A stretch of 37,189 nt of DNA from a virus, in the IMG/VR virus record IMGVR_UViG_3300049491_000677, positions 1 to 37,189 of that record. One strand, given 5' to 3'. How positions within the stretch are numbered: the first letter of the stretch is position 1; the number at the start of each line of letters is the position of its first letter. Under the pieces are notes generated by a model, which saw only the letters and a program-made list of their open reading frames with translations, ran no database searches and was not told the origin of the DNA. Position numbers and translations under genes: made by a program. This document shows positions 20,788-30,800 of this stretch, piece after piece.

Positions 20788-21758
20788 GTTGTGGATTTAA
20801 CCCCGAATTCATTTGCCGCGAGCGCTGCGTTTGCGGAGGTCCAAGCTGCGCCTGTCGATGGGTCGGTTTCCCAAATCCCAAGAAACGGCGCAAAGCCCGT
20901 TCCTATCCCTGCAACATCAGCGGTAAAATAATTCGTCGAGCTGCGCCGCAAAGCAAGCTGCATATTTTGCGGCCCTGTGGCAATATTCAAAGCGCGGGCG
21001 GAAACCACCACAGCCTTAACCGCACCGCTGGCAAATGTCATCGCCGCGCCCGTGTAAGTCTCAACATCATTAGCCGCCACGCTTTCGATATAATCCGCAT
21101 CATTAAGTGATGTTTCGTCAACGTCTGCGAAAGTCCCTGTGAAAGCTGTATTCGCCCCATTTCCGGTGGGCGGCTTTAGGTAAAGCTTCCAGCCCACGGT
21201 TGATACGTCTGCGCAAATTATTTGGCTAAAGCCGCCGCCTGTGCCGCCCGAAGTAGGTGTCTGCAAGCGATGTCTTGCAATATTTGTGACTGATCCCATT
21301 GAGGCGCTGCCCGAAAGAGTAAGAGTCTGGTTTAGGTAAAGTTCAAACGAACCCGAAGAACCACATATTATTTTCAAATCTATAATATACCGGACGCTCA
21401 CAGATAATGTTGTGGTCGAGCCGATATTTGTCCACGCCGAGCCGTTCCAATATTGCGCCTGCAAGACTCCCGAACCTGTAAACTGCAAACGAAAAACCGC
21501 TGTCGCCGAACTGTTGTACCAAGTAATTAACGTGTTGCCAGACGTGCCCGCCGAATTACCTGTCGTGACTTCAAAATGAGTCCACGAAGTCGTTGCCGAG
21601 GTGTAAACAGGGCTTTCCGCATAATCAGCCGTATTAGTAAAAGGCCGTATCGAACAACGGGCGCAGGCTGTATCGTAGGTTCCTGAGTTGGTGGACTCTG
21701 TAACAGGCCCCGAAACTGTATAAGCCTCCAACTCGCCAGCGGCAAAAAATACAGTCAT
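20784..21758 (-). CDS. Tail fibre/receptor-binding-like protein, lectin-like
   Basis: The 324-residue protein is rich in Ser, Thr and Gly. It has a beta-sandwich look (WTHFEVTTGNSAGTSGNTLITW, VFRLQFTGSGVLQAQYWNGSAW, DLKIICGSSGSFELYLN), similar to concanavalin/LamG-like folds used by phages to bind surface sugars. Its N-terminus is short and lacks an enzymatic motif. It comes directly after the DUF2793 protein (one-base overlap) at the distal tail end of the operon, where receptor-binding proteins lie. It precedes genes for a surface sugar, which may be related. Confidence 0.55.
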   Translation of the reverse strand: MTVFFAAGELEAYTVSGPVTESTNSGTYDTACARCSIRPFTNTADYAESPVYTSATTSWTHFEVTTGNSAGTSGNTLITWYNSSATAVFRLQFTGSGVLQAQYWNGSAWTNIGSTTTLSVSVRYIIDLKIICGSSGSFELYLNQTLTLSGSASMGSVTNIARHRLQTPTSGGTGGGFSQIICADVSTVGWKLYLKPPTGNGANTAFTGTFADVDETSLNDADYIESVAANDVETYTGAAMTFASGAVKAVVVSARALNIATGPQNMQLALRRSSTNYFTADVAGIGTGFAPFLGIWETDPSTGAAWTSANAALAANEFGVKSTT

Positions 21759-22636
21759 TATAAAGATCCTTTGAGCGTGATGGAAACATTGGCGATGGTG
21801 GCATCTGGCGTTGCAGGTGCAACAATTTTGATTTGGTCACCCGCCGCCAAAGAGACCGTCGTCCCGCTGGTGACAAACGTAAATCCGCCGCCGGTTGATA
21901 TTGTGATGGTCCCGACGCTCGCGCCGTTTTTCTGGACATTGAGCGCGAATGAAGCGGTCGGGTTTGTGCCGACATTGCCTGCTGATCCGGCAAAATCATC
22001 GGCCAAAAGGATGCTCTCGCAGGCCGTGTAAAGCAACATTACTTCAGATGCGGTTGGGGCGGTCGTGAAGAAAAACGCAACGGGGCGGATGATACCAAGA
22101 TTCGTCCGCGCCGTTGCCGCATTGGCCAAATCGGACAGGTTGTTTGCAGCAGCAAGATAGCCGGAAACGGCGGCGGGTTGCTGGGAAGCCCATAAGCCGG
22201 AGGATGCTTCATAAACTAGAATGTCGCCATCCACTGGTGCAATAATTGCAACATCGGACAAATCGCCAAGCTGGCTTACGCCATTTGATGCAATAACCCA
22301 AGCGGCGCTGATATATTCAATCAACACTGCTTCATCGCGAACATAAAGCTGATTACCCTCGCGGGCGACGCTCGCATAAACCCATCCCGAGGCGGCGTTG
22401 GCTCCAAAAGCAATTGCCATTTGCCCCTCGCGGCCAACCCATAGGCCGCTGGCCGGGCTGGCAATGAGATAGCAGGCTCCATCTGCGCATGATCCCGGCG
22501 GCGCGGTTAAATTGCGGTCCTCAATGGGAGCCTTGACCGCAAAGGCGTCAAATATCCGCTTTGCCTGATTTTCGGTAAGCCACGGCGTTTCTTGCGCGGC
22601 GGCCCATTCAGGCGCGTTGATATTCGGTGTTGCCAT
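21758..22636 (-). CDS. DUF2793 tail protein with fibre-type repeats
   Basis: From ATG 22636 (GGGACGG upstream) the first half matches DUF2793: APEWAAAQETPWLTENQA, then GACYLIASPASGLWVGREGQMAIAFG and GWVYASVAREGNQLYVRDEAV. The middle has the fibre phrase NNLSDLANAATARTNLGI. The last third is Ser/Thr-rich and strand-like. DUF2793 proteins in alphaproteobacterial phages follow the large tail-tip protein and probably form the attachment part of the baseplate. Residues upstream of 22636 in the open frame overlap the tip gene and are not counted. Confidence 0.75.
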   Translation of the reverse strand: MATPNINAPEWAAAQETPWLTENQAKRIFDAFAVKAPIEDRNLTAPPGSCADGACYLIASPASGLWVGREGQMAIAFGANAASGWVYASVAREGNQLYVRDEAVLIEYISAAWVIASNGVSQLGDLSDVAIIAPVDGDILVYEASSGLWASQQPAAVSGYLAAANNLSDLANAATARTNLGIIRPVAFFFTTAPTASEVMLLYTACESILLADDFAGSAGNVGTNPTASFALNVQKNGASVGTITISTGGGFTFVTSGTTVSLAAGDQIKIVAPATPDATIANVSITLKGSL

Positions 22637-22649
22637 ATTCCGTCCCTTA

Positions 22650-25600
22650 TCAAATCTCGGCAGCGGCCATGCTATAAAATCCATCTATGCCCAAAGCTGG
22701 CGATTGCTGCGCTACCTTATACGCAAAAGTCGTCACGGGCGCACCAAAATCTATTACTTGCTCGGCAATGCCGTAAACATAGGATTTGCCCGCTTGCTCA
22801 ATCGTCCGCAAAACCACGCCCGCGCCGTCCAGAATTTGCAGCTTATAGGATTCAGATGTTTCGCCCAAAGGTATATTTTGTCCGTTTAGCGTTGCCCCGC
22901 CAATGCGCGAGCGGCGAATCCAGCTTATTGTCCATTCGCCCGAATAATCGTCATATTCAGCCGCTAGATGCGCGGGGCTATAGGGCTTGTGCGCAGCGGC
23001 GGTGAAGGTGAGTCCAACGGCATCGTTCAAATCAGGATTGAGGCCAAGGCTGCCCGCGACGTAATAATCGGTATCGCCGATTTCGGAAGCTCCTAAGCTA
23101 TGCCGCTTAACCACGGAATCGAGTAGCAAGAAATCCTCTATGTAATCGTGGCTTCCGGTATGTTGTTCCGTCCCCCTTGCGCCGCGTACAAAGCCACTGA
23201 CACGATATAGCGCGGGGCCAATTAGCGTTGCGGTGATGAACTGCACAATCTCGGAGCCGATTATTGCAAGGTTAACGCTGGAATCGGCGAGAATTTGCGC
23301 CTCGGTAACGGATTGCAATTCGCCATATAGAAGCTGAATTTCAATCTGCGATCCGTAATCAATCACGCTGGTTAAGCAGTCGGCAAGCGGGGTTAAAACC
23401 GAGCCGTGGGCGCAGCCTTCGGATGAAGCAACCCCATCCCATCCCGCCGCATATTCAGACGCTATGCCTGAATCCGAATAGCTTATGTCTGCACCCGACC
23501 AAAAATCGGTATAACTGACAGGCCCTGCGGCTAGATAAATCAGCGGCGTAGTTTGATCGTGGGCATCATCGAGCAACGGTATATCAAGAAAGAAGCCTTG
23601 GCTTGGCCCCGGCGCAAATATCACAGAAGGGGGCCGTCCAGAGGCAGGCGCACCCGTCATGCCGGGCAGCAAGGCTAGATTGGGATGATCGCGGTTCCAT
23701 TTCGATGCAAGCACCCCGTCCGCGCCAATCGAAACCCGCGACAACCGCATGGTGATAGAATTTCCATCAAAGCCGATAGTTTGAATGTCAGCGGGTTCCA
23801 AGCCCAAGTGCATGGCGGTTATGCCAAATTCGGCCTTTTCGCGGCTGAACCAAATTCGGCGAAACATGCGATTGGAAAGATCGGCGGCGCGGGCGGGCGT
23901 CATGGCCAGCGTTGTCATATCAATCGACAAATCGCGGGCGCTGCTTATGGCATCGGCGGGCCGTTGGCAAACCACCGTATTGGGCTGTTGATCGGCGTCC
24001 ACATCGGCAAAGCTGAAAAACAGGCGGCGCGGCAAATCAGTATCCGAGGTGAGCGTGACGACAAAACGGGCGTCATCGGCTCCGCTTATGGCAAATTCCT
24101 CGCTTTCGATTGCACCGCCGCTCGCGCTGCCACGGGGGAGAAATTCAATGCCAAAATCATGAGGCCGCGCGTCAATGTCATATAGATCAAGCAACGGCCC
24201 GATTATGTCTTTCCCGCTGCCTTGTGTCCAAGAATAACCTTGTACATTTTGCGTGCAAAGCGTGGCGTCAACATCTTCTGAATTTAATCCAGCGCGAACC
24301 GATGCATCTTCTATGATAGATTGCAGTGCAACCCCGCTGAAATCGACCCTATCCAAAAAGCGCCATGTGATTGATAAAATTCCATCGGGGGCACCTATCA
24401 GAGCATTGTTTATTGGGTCGTAAATAATGCCATCCGCAACCGGAGCGCCTATCCAGCTTGCAAGATTAACCGTCCGAATAATAGATAAGTCTCGCAAGCT
24501 ATATTCACGGTTTTGCAGCCAAATAGAAGTAGCACCCGGCGGCATATTCAAAAATTGCGATGGAGTGCAATAAGGCACAAGAATAAAACCTATGGAGCTG
24601 GCATTTATTGCCCCCGTGTTTATATCTGCGGCATATAGCGAGCTGCCCCCCCATTGGAAGACAAACTGATCGCGCGTGGCATCTTTGTAATGCACCGCCG
24701 CAACTTCACCATAACCACCGCCAATGTCAACCAAACCTGTGACAATGATATAACCGGATGAACCCGGCCTCGCTCCGGTATCAATAATTCGGTAAAATCT
24801 AGCGGTAGTAGTGCTTGCTGACGGAACACGCCCAATTGCCCACACATCGCCGTAACTATCCACAAAATAATTTTCAGGATACCAAATTGTTCCAGTTAGG
24901 TCTTCCATCTCAAACACAGCGCCGTCCACATAAAAATACGGGACGGTAGGCTGCGGCGTACTCGCCCAATGCTCGATGCCATTGCCGTCTTCAAAAACGC
25001 CGATTTGCCGCTGCAAATGTTGGTCGAAGGTCGTGTTTGGAAATAAATTCGGAGAATAGCTTTCAGTTGATCCGTCCGCCCGCAAAACATAAACATCTTG
25101 AGAGTTACTGATAATTAAGCGACCGTCATTAAACATTCCAAGCTTAGAAGAATAAGGAACAGAAGTTGGGAACGTCCCTGTCCTAATTAGTGATCTGGTA
25201 GCTACGTTCCAAATTTCGTAATCATCGCCAAGCGCCCACATAAATCGCGAATAATCAGGAGAGAACGTCGCGTTATCAAGTTGGCTAAGTGCAGGCGTTG
25301 TGGTTGAAAAAGTGTCAAAGGGATATATTGGCTCGCCGCTTGCAATGACTTCAACGCTTACCTGCGGAAACCGATTGCCTAACTTTTCCAGCGGAATGTC
25401 GATAAAGAATATATAGCTTACGCCTCGATATGCGGGGCATGTATCGGGGCCTTCTTCGGCTTCAACCGTAGCAATCATCCGCTCGTTAGGCATTTGATCT
25501 TCAGAGCCGTAATAGAAAGCGATGCTGTTGCTTATCTCATACGAATCCGCCAATCCAAATATGGAAGTTGCGCCGGGGGAGTTGGCGTCATAAACCAAAT

Positions 25601-25919
25601 GGCGATCAAACCAGATACGCTTGTAACTAGCGATTTCGTGATCGGCGACCTCTACGGCCCAAGTTCCAAAATAGGTGTATTCGTTATATTTACCACCCTT
25701 GGTCTTCCGCTTTTTTCTTCGCTCTAATATCGGCTCGGCGTAAAATACAGGAACTTCAACGCGGCGATTTCCATAGATGTAATTGAGCGGCGTTCCGTAA
25801 TCCGCAACGGTAACCGACAAATCGGTAAGGCGCGGGCCTTCGATTTTCTGCATGGCGGTAGCTGCCATCGCCGCCGCATTTAATGCTACTGTAATCGCAA
25901 GGCTTACCGGATCGGCCAT
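22650..25919 (-). CDS. Tail tip protein (GTA gp15-like) with large insert
   Basis: At 1089 residues this is the host-contact tip protein in the gp15 position of the gene transfer agent. N-terminal family marks are PRLTDLSVTVADYGTPLNYIYG and IWFDRHLVYD. The central part resumes with VDFSGVALQSIIEDASVRAGL and includes LFFSFADVDADQQP. Late parts have YRVSGFVRGARGTEQH and a fibronectin-like end (SPAHLAAEYDDYSGEWTISW). Between about residues 197 and 525 there is an insert rich in W, Y and G with recurring strand patterns (FSPDYSRFMWALGDDYEIWN, DGRLIISNSQDVYVL), resembling a beta-propeller. It is the last structural gene before the fibres. Confidence 0.85.
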   Translation of the reverse strand: MADPVSLAITVALNAAAMAATAMQKIEGPRLTDLSVTVADYGTPLNYIYGNRRVEVPVFYAEPILERRKKRKTKGGKYNEYTYFGTWAVEVADHEIASYKRIWFDRHLVYDANSPGATSIFGLADSYEISNSIAFYYGSEDQMPNERMIATVEAEEGPDTCPAYRGVSYIFFIDIPLEKLGNRFPQVSVEVIASGEPIYPFDTFSTTTPALSQLDNATFSPDYSRFMWALGDDYEIWNVATRSLIRTGTFPTSVPYSSKLGMFNDGRLIISNSQDVYVLRADGSTESYSPNLFPNTTFDQHLQRQIGVFEDGNGIEHWASTPQPTVPYFYVDGAVFEMEDLTGTIWYPENYFVDSYGDVWAIGRVPSASTTTARFYRIIDTGARPGSSGYIIVTGLVDIGGGYGEVAAVHYKDATRDQFVFQWGGSSLYAADINTGAINASSIGFILVPYCTPSQFLNMPPGATSIWLQNREYSLRDLSIIRTVNLASWIGAPVADGIIYDPINNALIGAPDGILSITWRFLDRVDFSGVALQSIIEDASVRAGLNSEDVDATLCTQNVQGYSWTQGSGKDIIGPLLDLYDIDARPHDFGIEFLPRGSASGGAIESEEFAISGADDARFVVTLTSDTDLPRRLFFSFADVDADQQPNTVVCQRPADAISSARDLSIDMTTLAMTPARAADLSNRMFRRIWFSREKAEFGITAMHLGLEPADIQTIGFDGNSITMRLSRVSIGADGVLASKWNRDHPNLALLPGMTGAPASGRPPSVIFAPGPSQGFFLDIPLLDDAHDQTTPLIYLAAGPVSYTDFWSGADISYSDSGIASEYAAGWDGVASSEGCAHGSVLTPLADCLTSVIDYGSQIEIQLLYGELQSVTEAQILADSSVNLAIIGSEIVQFITATLIGPALYRVSGFVRGARGTEQHTGSHDYIEDFLLLDSVVKRHSLGASEIGDTDYYVAGSLGLNPDLNDAVGLTFTAAAHKPYSPAHLAAEYDDYSGEWTISWIRRSRIGGATLNGQNIPLGETSESYKLQILDGAGVVLRTIEQAGKSYVYGIAEQVIDFGAPVTTFAYKVAQQSPALGIDGFYSMAAAEI

Positions 25920-25922
25920 TTA

Positions 25923-26345
25923 TCAGTCCCCAAGGCTGGGCCATGTCCAGAATGAATCGAACTTACGCGACAGGCCAATCGGCACGTTAATAACGCATCC
26001 CGGCCCTCTTTGGTAGCTATGCAAAATTTTATGATCGGGCATGATGAGGCCTAAATGTTGCGGGCGGCCCGCAAGCACTATGACAGCGACATCGCCGAGG
26101 CGCGGGGCCGCTACCCGCTTAAAGATTTTTGCAAGGCTCGCGCCCAAGAAATCCGTGTCAATGTTATACGAATAGGCGCTGTGGGCCATAAGCGGATGAT
26201 CGGCCTCTGGCATACCCGCACCCCGCGCTATGCCCCAAATCAAGCCCTTGCAATCGCATCCTGCACCTTTTGCGCTTGCTTGATGATGATGGGGCGTTCC
26301 AATCCAGCCAAAAGCCTCCGCAATAATATCATCGCGGCTCGGCAT
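25923..26345 (-). CDS. NlpC/P60-type peptidase of the tail (GTA gp14-like)
   Basis: The 140-residue protein starts DIIAEAFGWIGTPHHHQASAKGAGCDCKGLIWG; the second Cys of CDC before KGLI is the likely nucleophile. The His in PQHLGLI and the later strand complete the catalytic group. Tail peptidases of this type cut the cell wall locally during DNA entry. It keeps the conserved position between the DUF2163 protein and the tip protein. A proline/aspartate-rich middle has LGDVAVIVLAG, the usual family phrase. Confidence 0.85.
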   Translation of the reverse strand: MPSRDDIIAEAFGWIGTPHHHQASAKGAGCDCKGLIWGIARGAGMPEADHPLMAHSAYSYNIDTDFLGASLAKIFKRVAAPRLGDVAVIVLAGRPQHLGLIMPDHKILHSYQRGPGCVINVPIGLSRKFDSFWTWPSLGD

Positions 26346-27247
26346 TACGCGCCCGCCGAGCCCGGTACAGGGATTTTCAGATAAGTATCGGAGCCGGGCA
26401 CGCGGTCAAAACCTCTGAAATTAAGAACATTGGCATAAGACAGGCAGGTGGGCAGGGCTGTGTCAGTGCTGGATTTCAGCTTGGAACAGCCGCGATAAAG
26501 CACAATGCTATCGCCGACCATAGGCGGTTGCGGGCAGGGCACAAAAAGCTGCAATAGCCCCGTTGCGCCGACATAATCGAATATCTCGATTTCCTCAATT
26601 CCAGCCAAATCTCCGCTGGTAAATACTATGGTCCCGAGATTAAAAAAATCATTCGCATAAGCCCCGCCAAGGCTGACAGTGAAATTGAAATCATCCGTCA
26701 CCGTTGCAATTGTGGCATAATAAGGCGCACGACCAACCGTGCATTGCGCATCGCCAAAATCAGCCGTGCAATAAGGCGCAAGCACGCGGCCTATGGATTG
26801 GTTATAGGCGTCAAAATAGTTACGCACTTCAAACAGAAAGCGGCGGCCTTCCAGCCGTGACTCCGCAATAGTGCCGCCCAAATACCGTATTTGCCCCGCC
26901 TCGGGATCGCGCCAATCGACATCAAATACCCAGCATCGCGCACGGTTGAACTTTTTGCCTAAGATATGGGCGGCGGTGATCTGGGCTGTGATAGGCCCGC
27001 TGATTTCGCAGGAATCGACATCTAAGCCCGTCGCAAGCACAATCTCGGACGTCATTATGCCCGTGCTTGGCGAATAGGTTTCTTCGTAATCAGCCGACGT
27101 ATCGGGCAAGACAAAGGCCAGCGCCTTGTCGTGATCGGTAAAGGTAAGCACTTCGCCTTGAATTGTTTCGATGCGGACGCACCGCGCACGATAATGATTG
27201 CGCGATTCAATCATCACTTGATTTTCAGATGAAAGCGTCCGGCTCAT
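26345..27247 (-). CDS. DUF2163 tail protein (GTA gp13-like)
   Basis: The N-terminus ARCVRIETIQGEVLTFTDHDKAL and the run SCEISGPITAQITAAHILGKKFNRARCWVF, then RYLGGTIAES and DVRN-like strands, match the DUF2163/BR0599 phage family. The C-terminus has a Cys-containing end (CPQPPMVGDSIVLYRGCSK, LPTCLSYANVLNFRGF). Family members form the hub linking the distal tail ring to the tip. The gene shares end bases with both neighbours (TAATG-type overlaps), keeping the tight GTA-like order. Confidence 0.88.
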   Translation of the reverse strand: MSRTLSSENQVMIESRNHYRARCVRIETIQGEVLTFTDHDKALAFVLPDTSADYEETYSPSTGIMTSEIVLATGLDVDSCEISGPITAQITAAHILGKKFNRARCWVFDVDWRDPEAGQIRYLGGTIAESRLEGRRFLFEVRNYFDAYNQSIGRVLAPYCTADFGDAQCTVGRAPYYATIATVTDDFNFTVSLGGAYANDFFNLGTIVFTSGDLAGIEEIEIFDYVGATGLLQLFVPCPQPPMVGDSIVLYRGCSKLKSSTDTALPTCLSYANVLNFRGFDRVPGSDTYLKIPVPGSAGA

Positions 27248-27843
27248 TCGCGGATTTCCTCAAGCATTATTGAAACTGGCTGCTGCAAATCGCCTGATAG
27301 GCCGATAAAGTCAATTGAGTCATCGGCAAAGCGGACAGGAATATCAAATTCAAATGTTGCGGTGATAATCTGGCCAATGCCGACCGCTGGCGTGATTGAA
27401 ACCTCGCTTGTAGCGTAATTGACCGTCGCGCCCGGCGCAACCGCCCCGTTGACTTTTATAACAACAGTTCCCGCGACGGGCCGCGTGATCTTGCGGGTCC
27501 GCGATAAAGCCCCCCGCGTGTATGTTTTGACCAATTGCCAGATGATTGTGCCGCCGTCGCCGATACCTATTTGGCTGTCAGTCGCCTGATAATCAAATCG
27601 GTCCCGAAATTTGAATGACTCCGCCGCGCCGCCCGCCGCATAGAATAACTCGCGCAATTCCTCCAAATCATCATCATCGCCCGCAACGCCCGGCGATAAA
27701 TCAAATTCCATTTCGTGCAGCGGATAGGACCAACGGCTATTGCGGACTTCAAAGCCGCCGTCTGTTTTGACAATTTCGGTTGAGAATTTAGGCCGGATAA
27801 TAGCGCCCGCGCCAATATGGTCTGTGATGCGATAATCAATCAT
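27244..27843 (-). CDS. DUF2460 distal tail protein (GTA gp12-like)
   Basis: The 199-residue protein shows DUF2460 marks: PKFSTEIVKTDGGFEVRNSRW, LHEMEFDLSPG, LRELFYAAGGAAESFKFRDRFDY and the C-terminal FEFDIPVRFADDSID. DUF2460 proteins form the distal tail ring at the end of the tail tube. It overlaps the tape-measure stop by four bases and the DUF2163 start by four. The length is typical. Confidence 0.9.
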   Translation of the reverse strand: MIDYRITDHIGAGAIIRPKFSTEIVKTDGGFEVRNSRWSYPLHEMEFDLSPGVAGDDDDLEELRELFYAAGGAAESFKFRDRFDYQATDSQIGIGDGGTIIWQLVKTYTRGALSRTRKITRPVAGTVVIKVNGAVAPGATVNYATSEVSITPAVGIGQIITATFEFDIPVRFADDSIDFIGLSGDLQQPVSIMLEEIRE

Positions 27844-30800
27844 TGGGGACTCCTGAACCCATGTGATGCAGAGCGGGCCATATCGCCCCTAATCCCGGCC
27901 ATAACCTGCTTTCCGATGCGCCGCGCCGCCCGCTCGTCGGTAAGGCCGGGCAATACAATATCGCCAAAACGGAAGTTGCTTGTGCGGGCGCGGTTGGCGC
28001 TCATGCTTCCGCCCTTAATGCCGGGGCGGGCGTTGCCGGGAATGCCGCGTGAAAGCGCCTCCATGCGGCTTGCGAGATCATTGGTTTGCCTTGCGGTCGA
28101 TATGAAATGGCCCGCATCATCCCATACCGCCTCCGCGCCCAATTCACCGACCATGAACGGGGTGCGGCGCGGAGTTGATCCGCCGCCCGCTTTGCCGGGC
28201 ATACTGGCAATGAATTTTTCAACGCCGGGCAGCGATTTGCCTAAAGAGCCGCCATCAATAGCCGTGCCGCCGCCAAATGCCGAGCCTGCAACCGACGCGG
28301 CAAGGCCAAGGAATGAAGCTATACCGCCGCCGCCACCCCCGCCTAATCCTGATAATACCTGCGATAGCGAGTTACCAAAATTGCTAATATCCGGGATGGT
28401 GTTCGATAGTTCGGTTCCTGCATTCGCCGCACCTAATTGCAGCGGCAAAGCGCCGTCAGTTCCGGCCATCATAAGCGCCTGCGCGGCGCGAGTTGCGGCT
28501 TGTGCCATTGCATCAATTTTGAACGAGGCATTGACCGACGATGTTTCCAATGTTTTGGCCCATAAGCCCTCGGGGCCAGCAGGAGCGCCCGTTGCTTGCT
28601 CGGCCAAGGGATTGCCGATATTTTGCAGCGCAAAATCCTTTATGGGCCGGATCAAGACTTCCTCGGTAAACGTGCTGGCCAAATCGGTAAGAAGGTTGCG
28701 CAATATATCGAGCGGGTTTTCCAGATTGATAATCGAACGGGCGGTGTTGGCAAACGCCTCGCCAATATCATCCGCCATCGCCACGCTGCGGTTGCGGGCC
28801 TCCTCAAGCTTATCAACGCGGATGCGCTCAATAGCCTCATTGATTTTATCAAGGCTATCGGGAAGGCTGGAAAGATATTCGGCAAGCGGCCCCTGCGTTT
28901 GGGATTCGATAGTGCTGATTTGCAGCTTTTTCAAAACGGCCAAATGCGCTTTGCGCTCGGCGGCTATTTGCTTTTCGGTATTAGATGTTTCCGCGCTGGC
29001 AATAACGCCATCTAATTGAGCCGCTTCCATGCGGTGCTGCAAATCAAGCAAATCCAATTCGGCCTTGCGGCGGGCCTTCATTGTTTTGGCGGAGTCGGCG
29101 GCGTATTCGAGCAGATCGCGTTCATTATCCATTTTGGAACTGGAAATTTCAAGTTCATCGGCGCTCATCGCCTGCAATTTTTCGGCATCAACTTGGCGCA
29201 ATTCCGTAATGCGCCGTTGTTCGTTCGCCGCCTTTAGCGTTGCAGCATTGGCTTTGGTCAGCTCGCCTTGATCGACAGACGAGTCCAAGCCAGCGTTGTA
29301 CTTATCGCGCTCGCGGTTGACTTGCTCTTTGCGGATAGCGGCAATTTCCTCGGAATTACTCGCCTCGCTCAAGCGCGATTGCAATTCCTCATCCTGCAAG
29401 CCGGAAAGCATATTCCGATAACGCTCGTCCATTTGCGATTGTTTCTTAGCCAAAGCCGCCGCATCGCGTTCGGTTTCCAGCAAGTCTTTGCGGCCCTTTG
29501 CCCATGTCACATGATAGGCATGGCCCTCGTCCAAAACGCGGACATTCTTTGCCCCTGCAGCTTCTAATGCGGCCTCAATTTTCGCAGCGCTTGCGCCCGG
29601 ATTGGTCTTTTTGCCAACATCAACCGCCATGCCTTTTTCGTGCGGACTTGTGCCCGGCTTTGCTACGGGGCCGGGGCGTTTGCCCGCAAGAAATTCCTCA
29701 TATATTTTTTTCTGTTCTTTATAGCTGCGCCGCGCAGATGTGGTTTTAAGCCCGCCAGCCCGCAAAGCAGCGGTTGCATCCTCGGAAGTAAATTCAGGCT
29801 CGGCGGATACACGCGCCCTGCTCCCTTTAGGCTTATCCTCATAAGATTTTTTCATTGCCTCAAGGGCTTTTTTGTCCGCTAGGGATTGCGCTTGCTGCGC
29901 ATTGCTTCGTCCCGTCGCAGTTTTTTTCGCGGGTTTAGGCGCGGGCGCTTTATCATATCCCAAAATCTTTTGGCCTAAGCCAGCAACCAAGCCCACGGGG
30001 GAGAGTGAAAATAATTTCGCCAGTTCAAATCCCGCTGAAATTGAGCTTTGGCGCATCAAATCAAGTCTGGTAGTTATCGCATCCAAGCCCGTGGTGATAG
30101 GCCCTGCAAGGAGGCCGCCCAATGTTTGCTTAAACCGATCCCAGCTTTTGCCCGCCTTATCGGTTGCCGTGGTCAATCCATTAGGCCCATCGCCCGCCGC
30201 ATTAGCCAAGCCTGCGATAAGGGCTTTTTGAGCATCGGCGGTTTTTCCGGCCTGCGCCAAGTTTGCAATTGTCAGTTGCAGCGATGGATTAAGCCCCTCC
30301 ATTGCATTGAACAGGGCTTTCATGTCCCTATTGGCCAGAGCGGTTAAAACCTCGCCTGTTGTTTTGGCCGTATCGGTTACATCTTTGCCCAATGCGTCGG
30401 CAAGGCGCGATGACGCCTCCAACGCCGATTGCAATGCGGCCTCTGTTATGCCGGGAACTTTGGCTAAAGATGCAGCGGCCTGTAAAACTGACTTTTCGGT
30501 TTGCAGCGTCCCTTCGCTAATAGCCGTGGCCATTTGCTTAATTTGATCGCTGGTTGCCGCCGAAAGATTGCCTGTAAGCTTCAGATTGGCATTGAAGGCA
30601 TCAATAGAGCCTTCGTGTACAATAAATGCTTGCGTCACCTCGCTCACGGCAATTGCCAAAGCACCCAGCGCGGCGCTGGCAACGGTCACATAAAGCCCCG
30701 CTTTTGATGCAAGCCCTGCGGTTGTGCCGGAAACTTTCTGCAACTCGCCGGATGATCGGGCATAAGCTTGAGCGGCTTTGTCCTGAAACATCGCAGCGTC

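Noticed and set aside
20524-20931. Plus-strand frame across the 48-base repeats
   Set aside because: The minus-strand VSK-repeat frame is coupled by ATGA to the fibre gene and has a sensible module structure. The plus frame crosses two opposite-strand genes.
27817-29019. 400-codon plus-strand frame
   Set aside because: It is antisense to the tape measure gene, which has clear domains and tight coupling to its neighbours. The plus frame has Pro/Ala/Ser-biased composition and no start signals.
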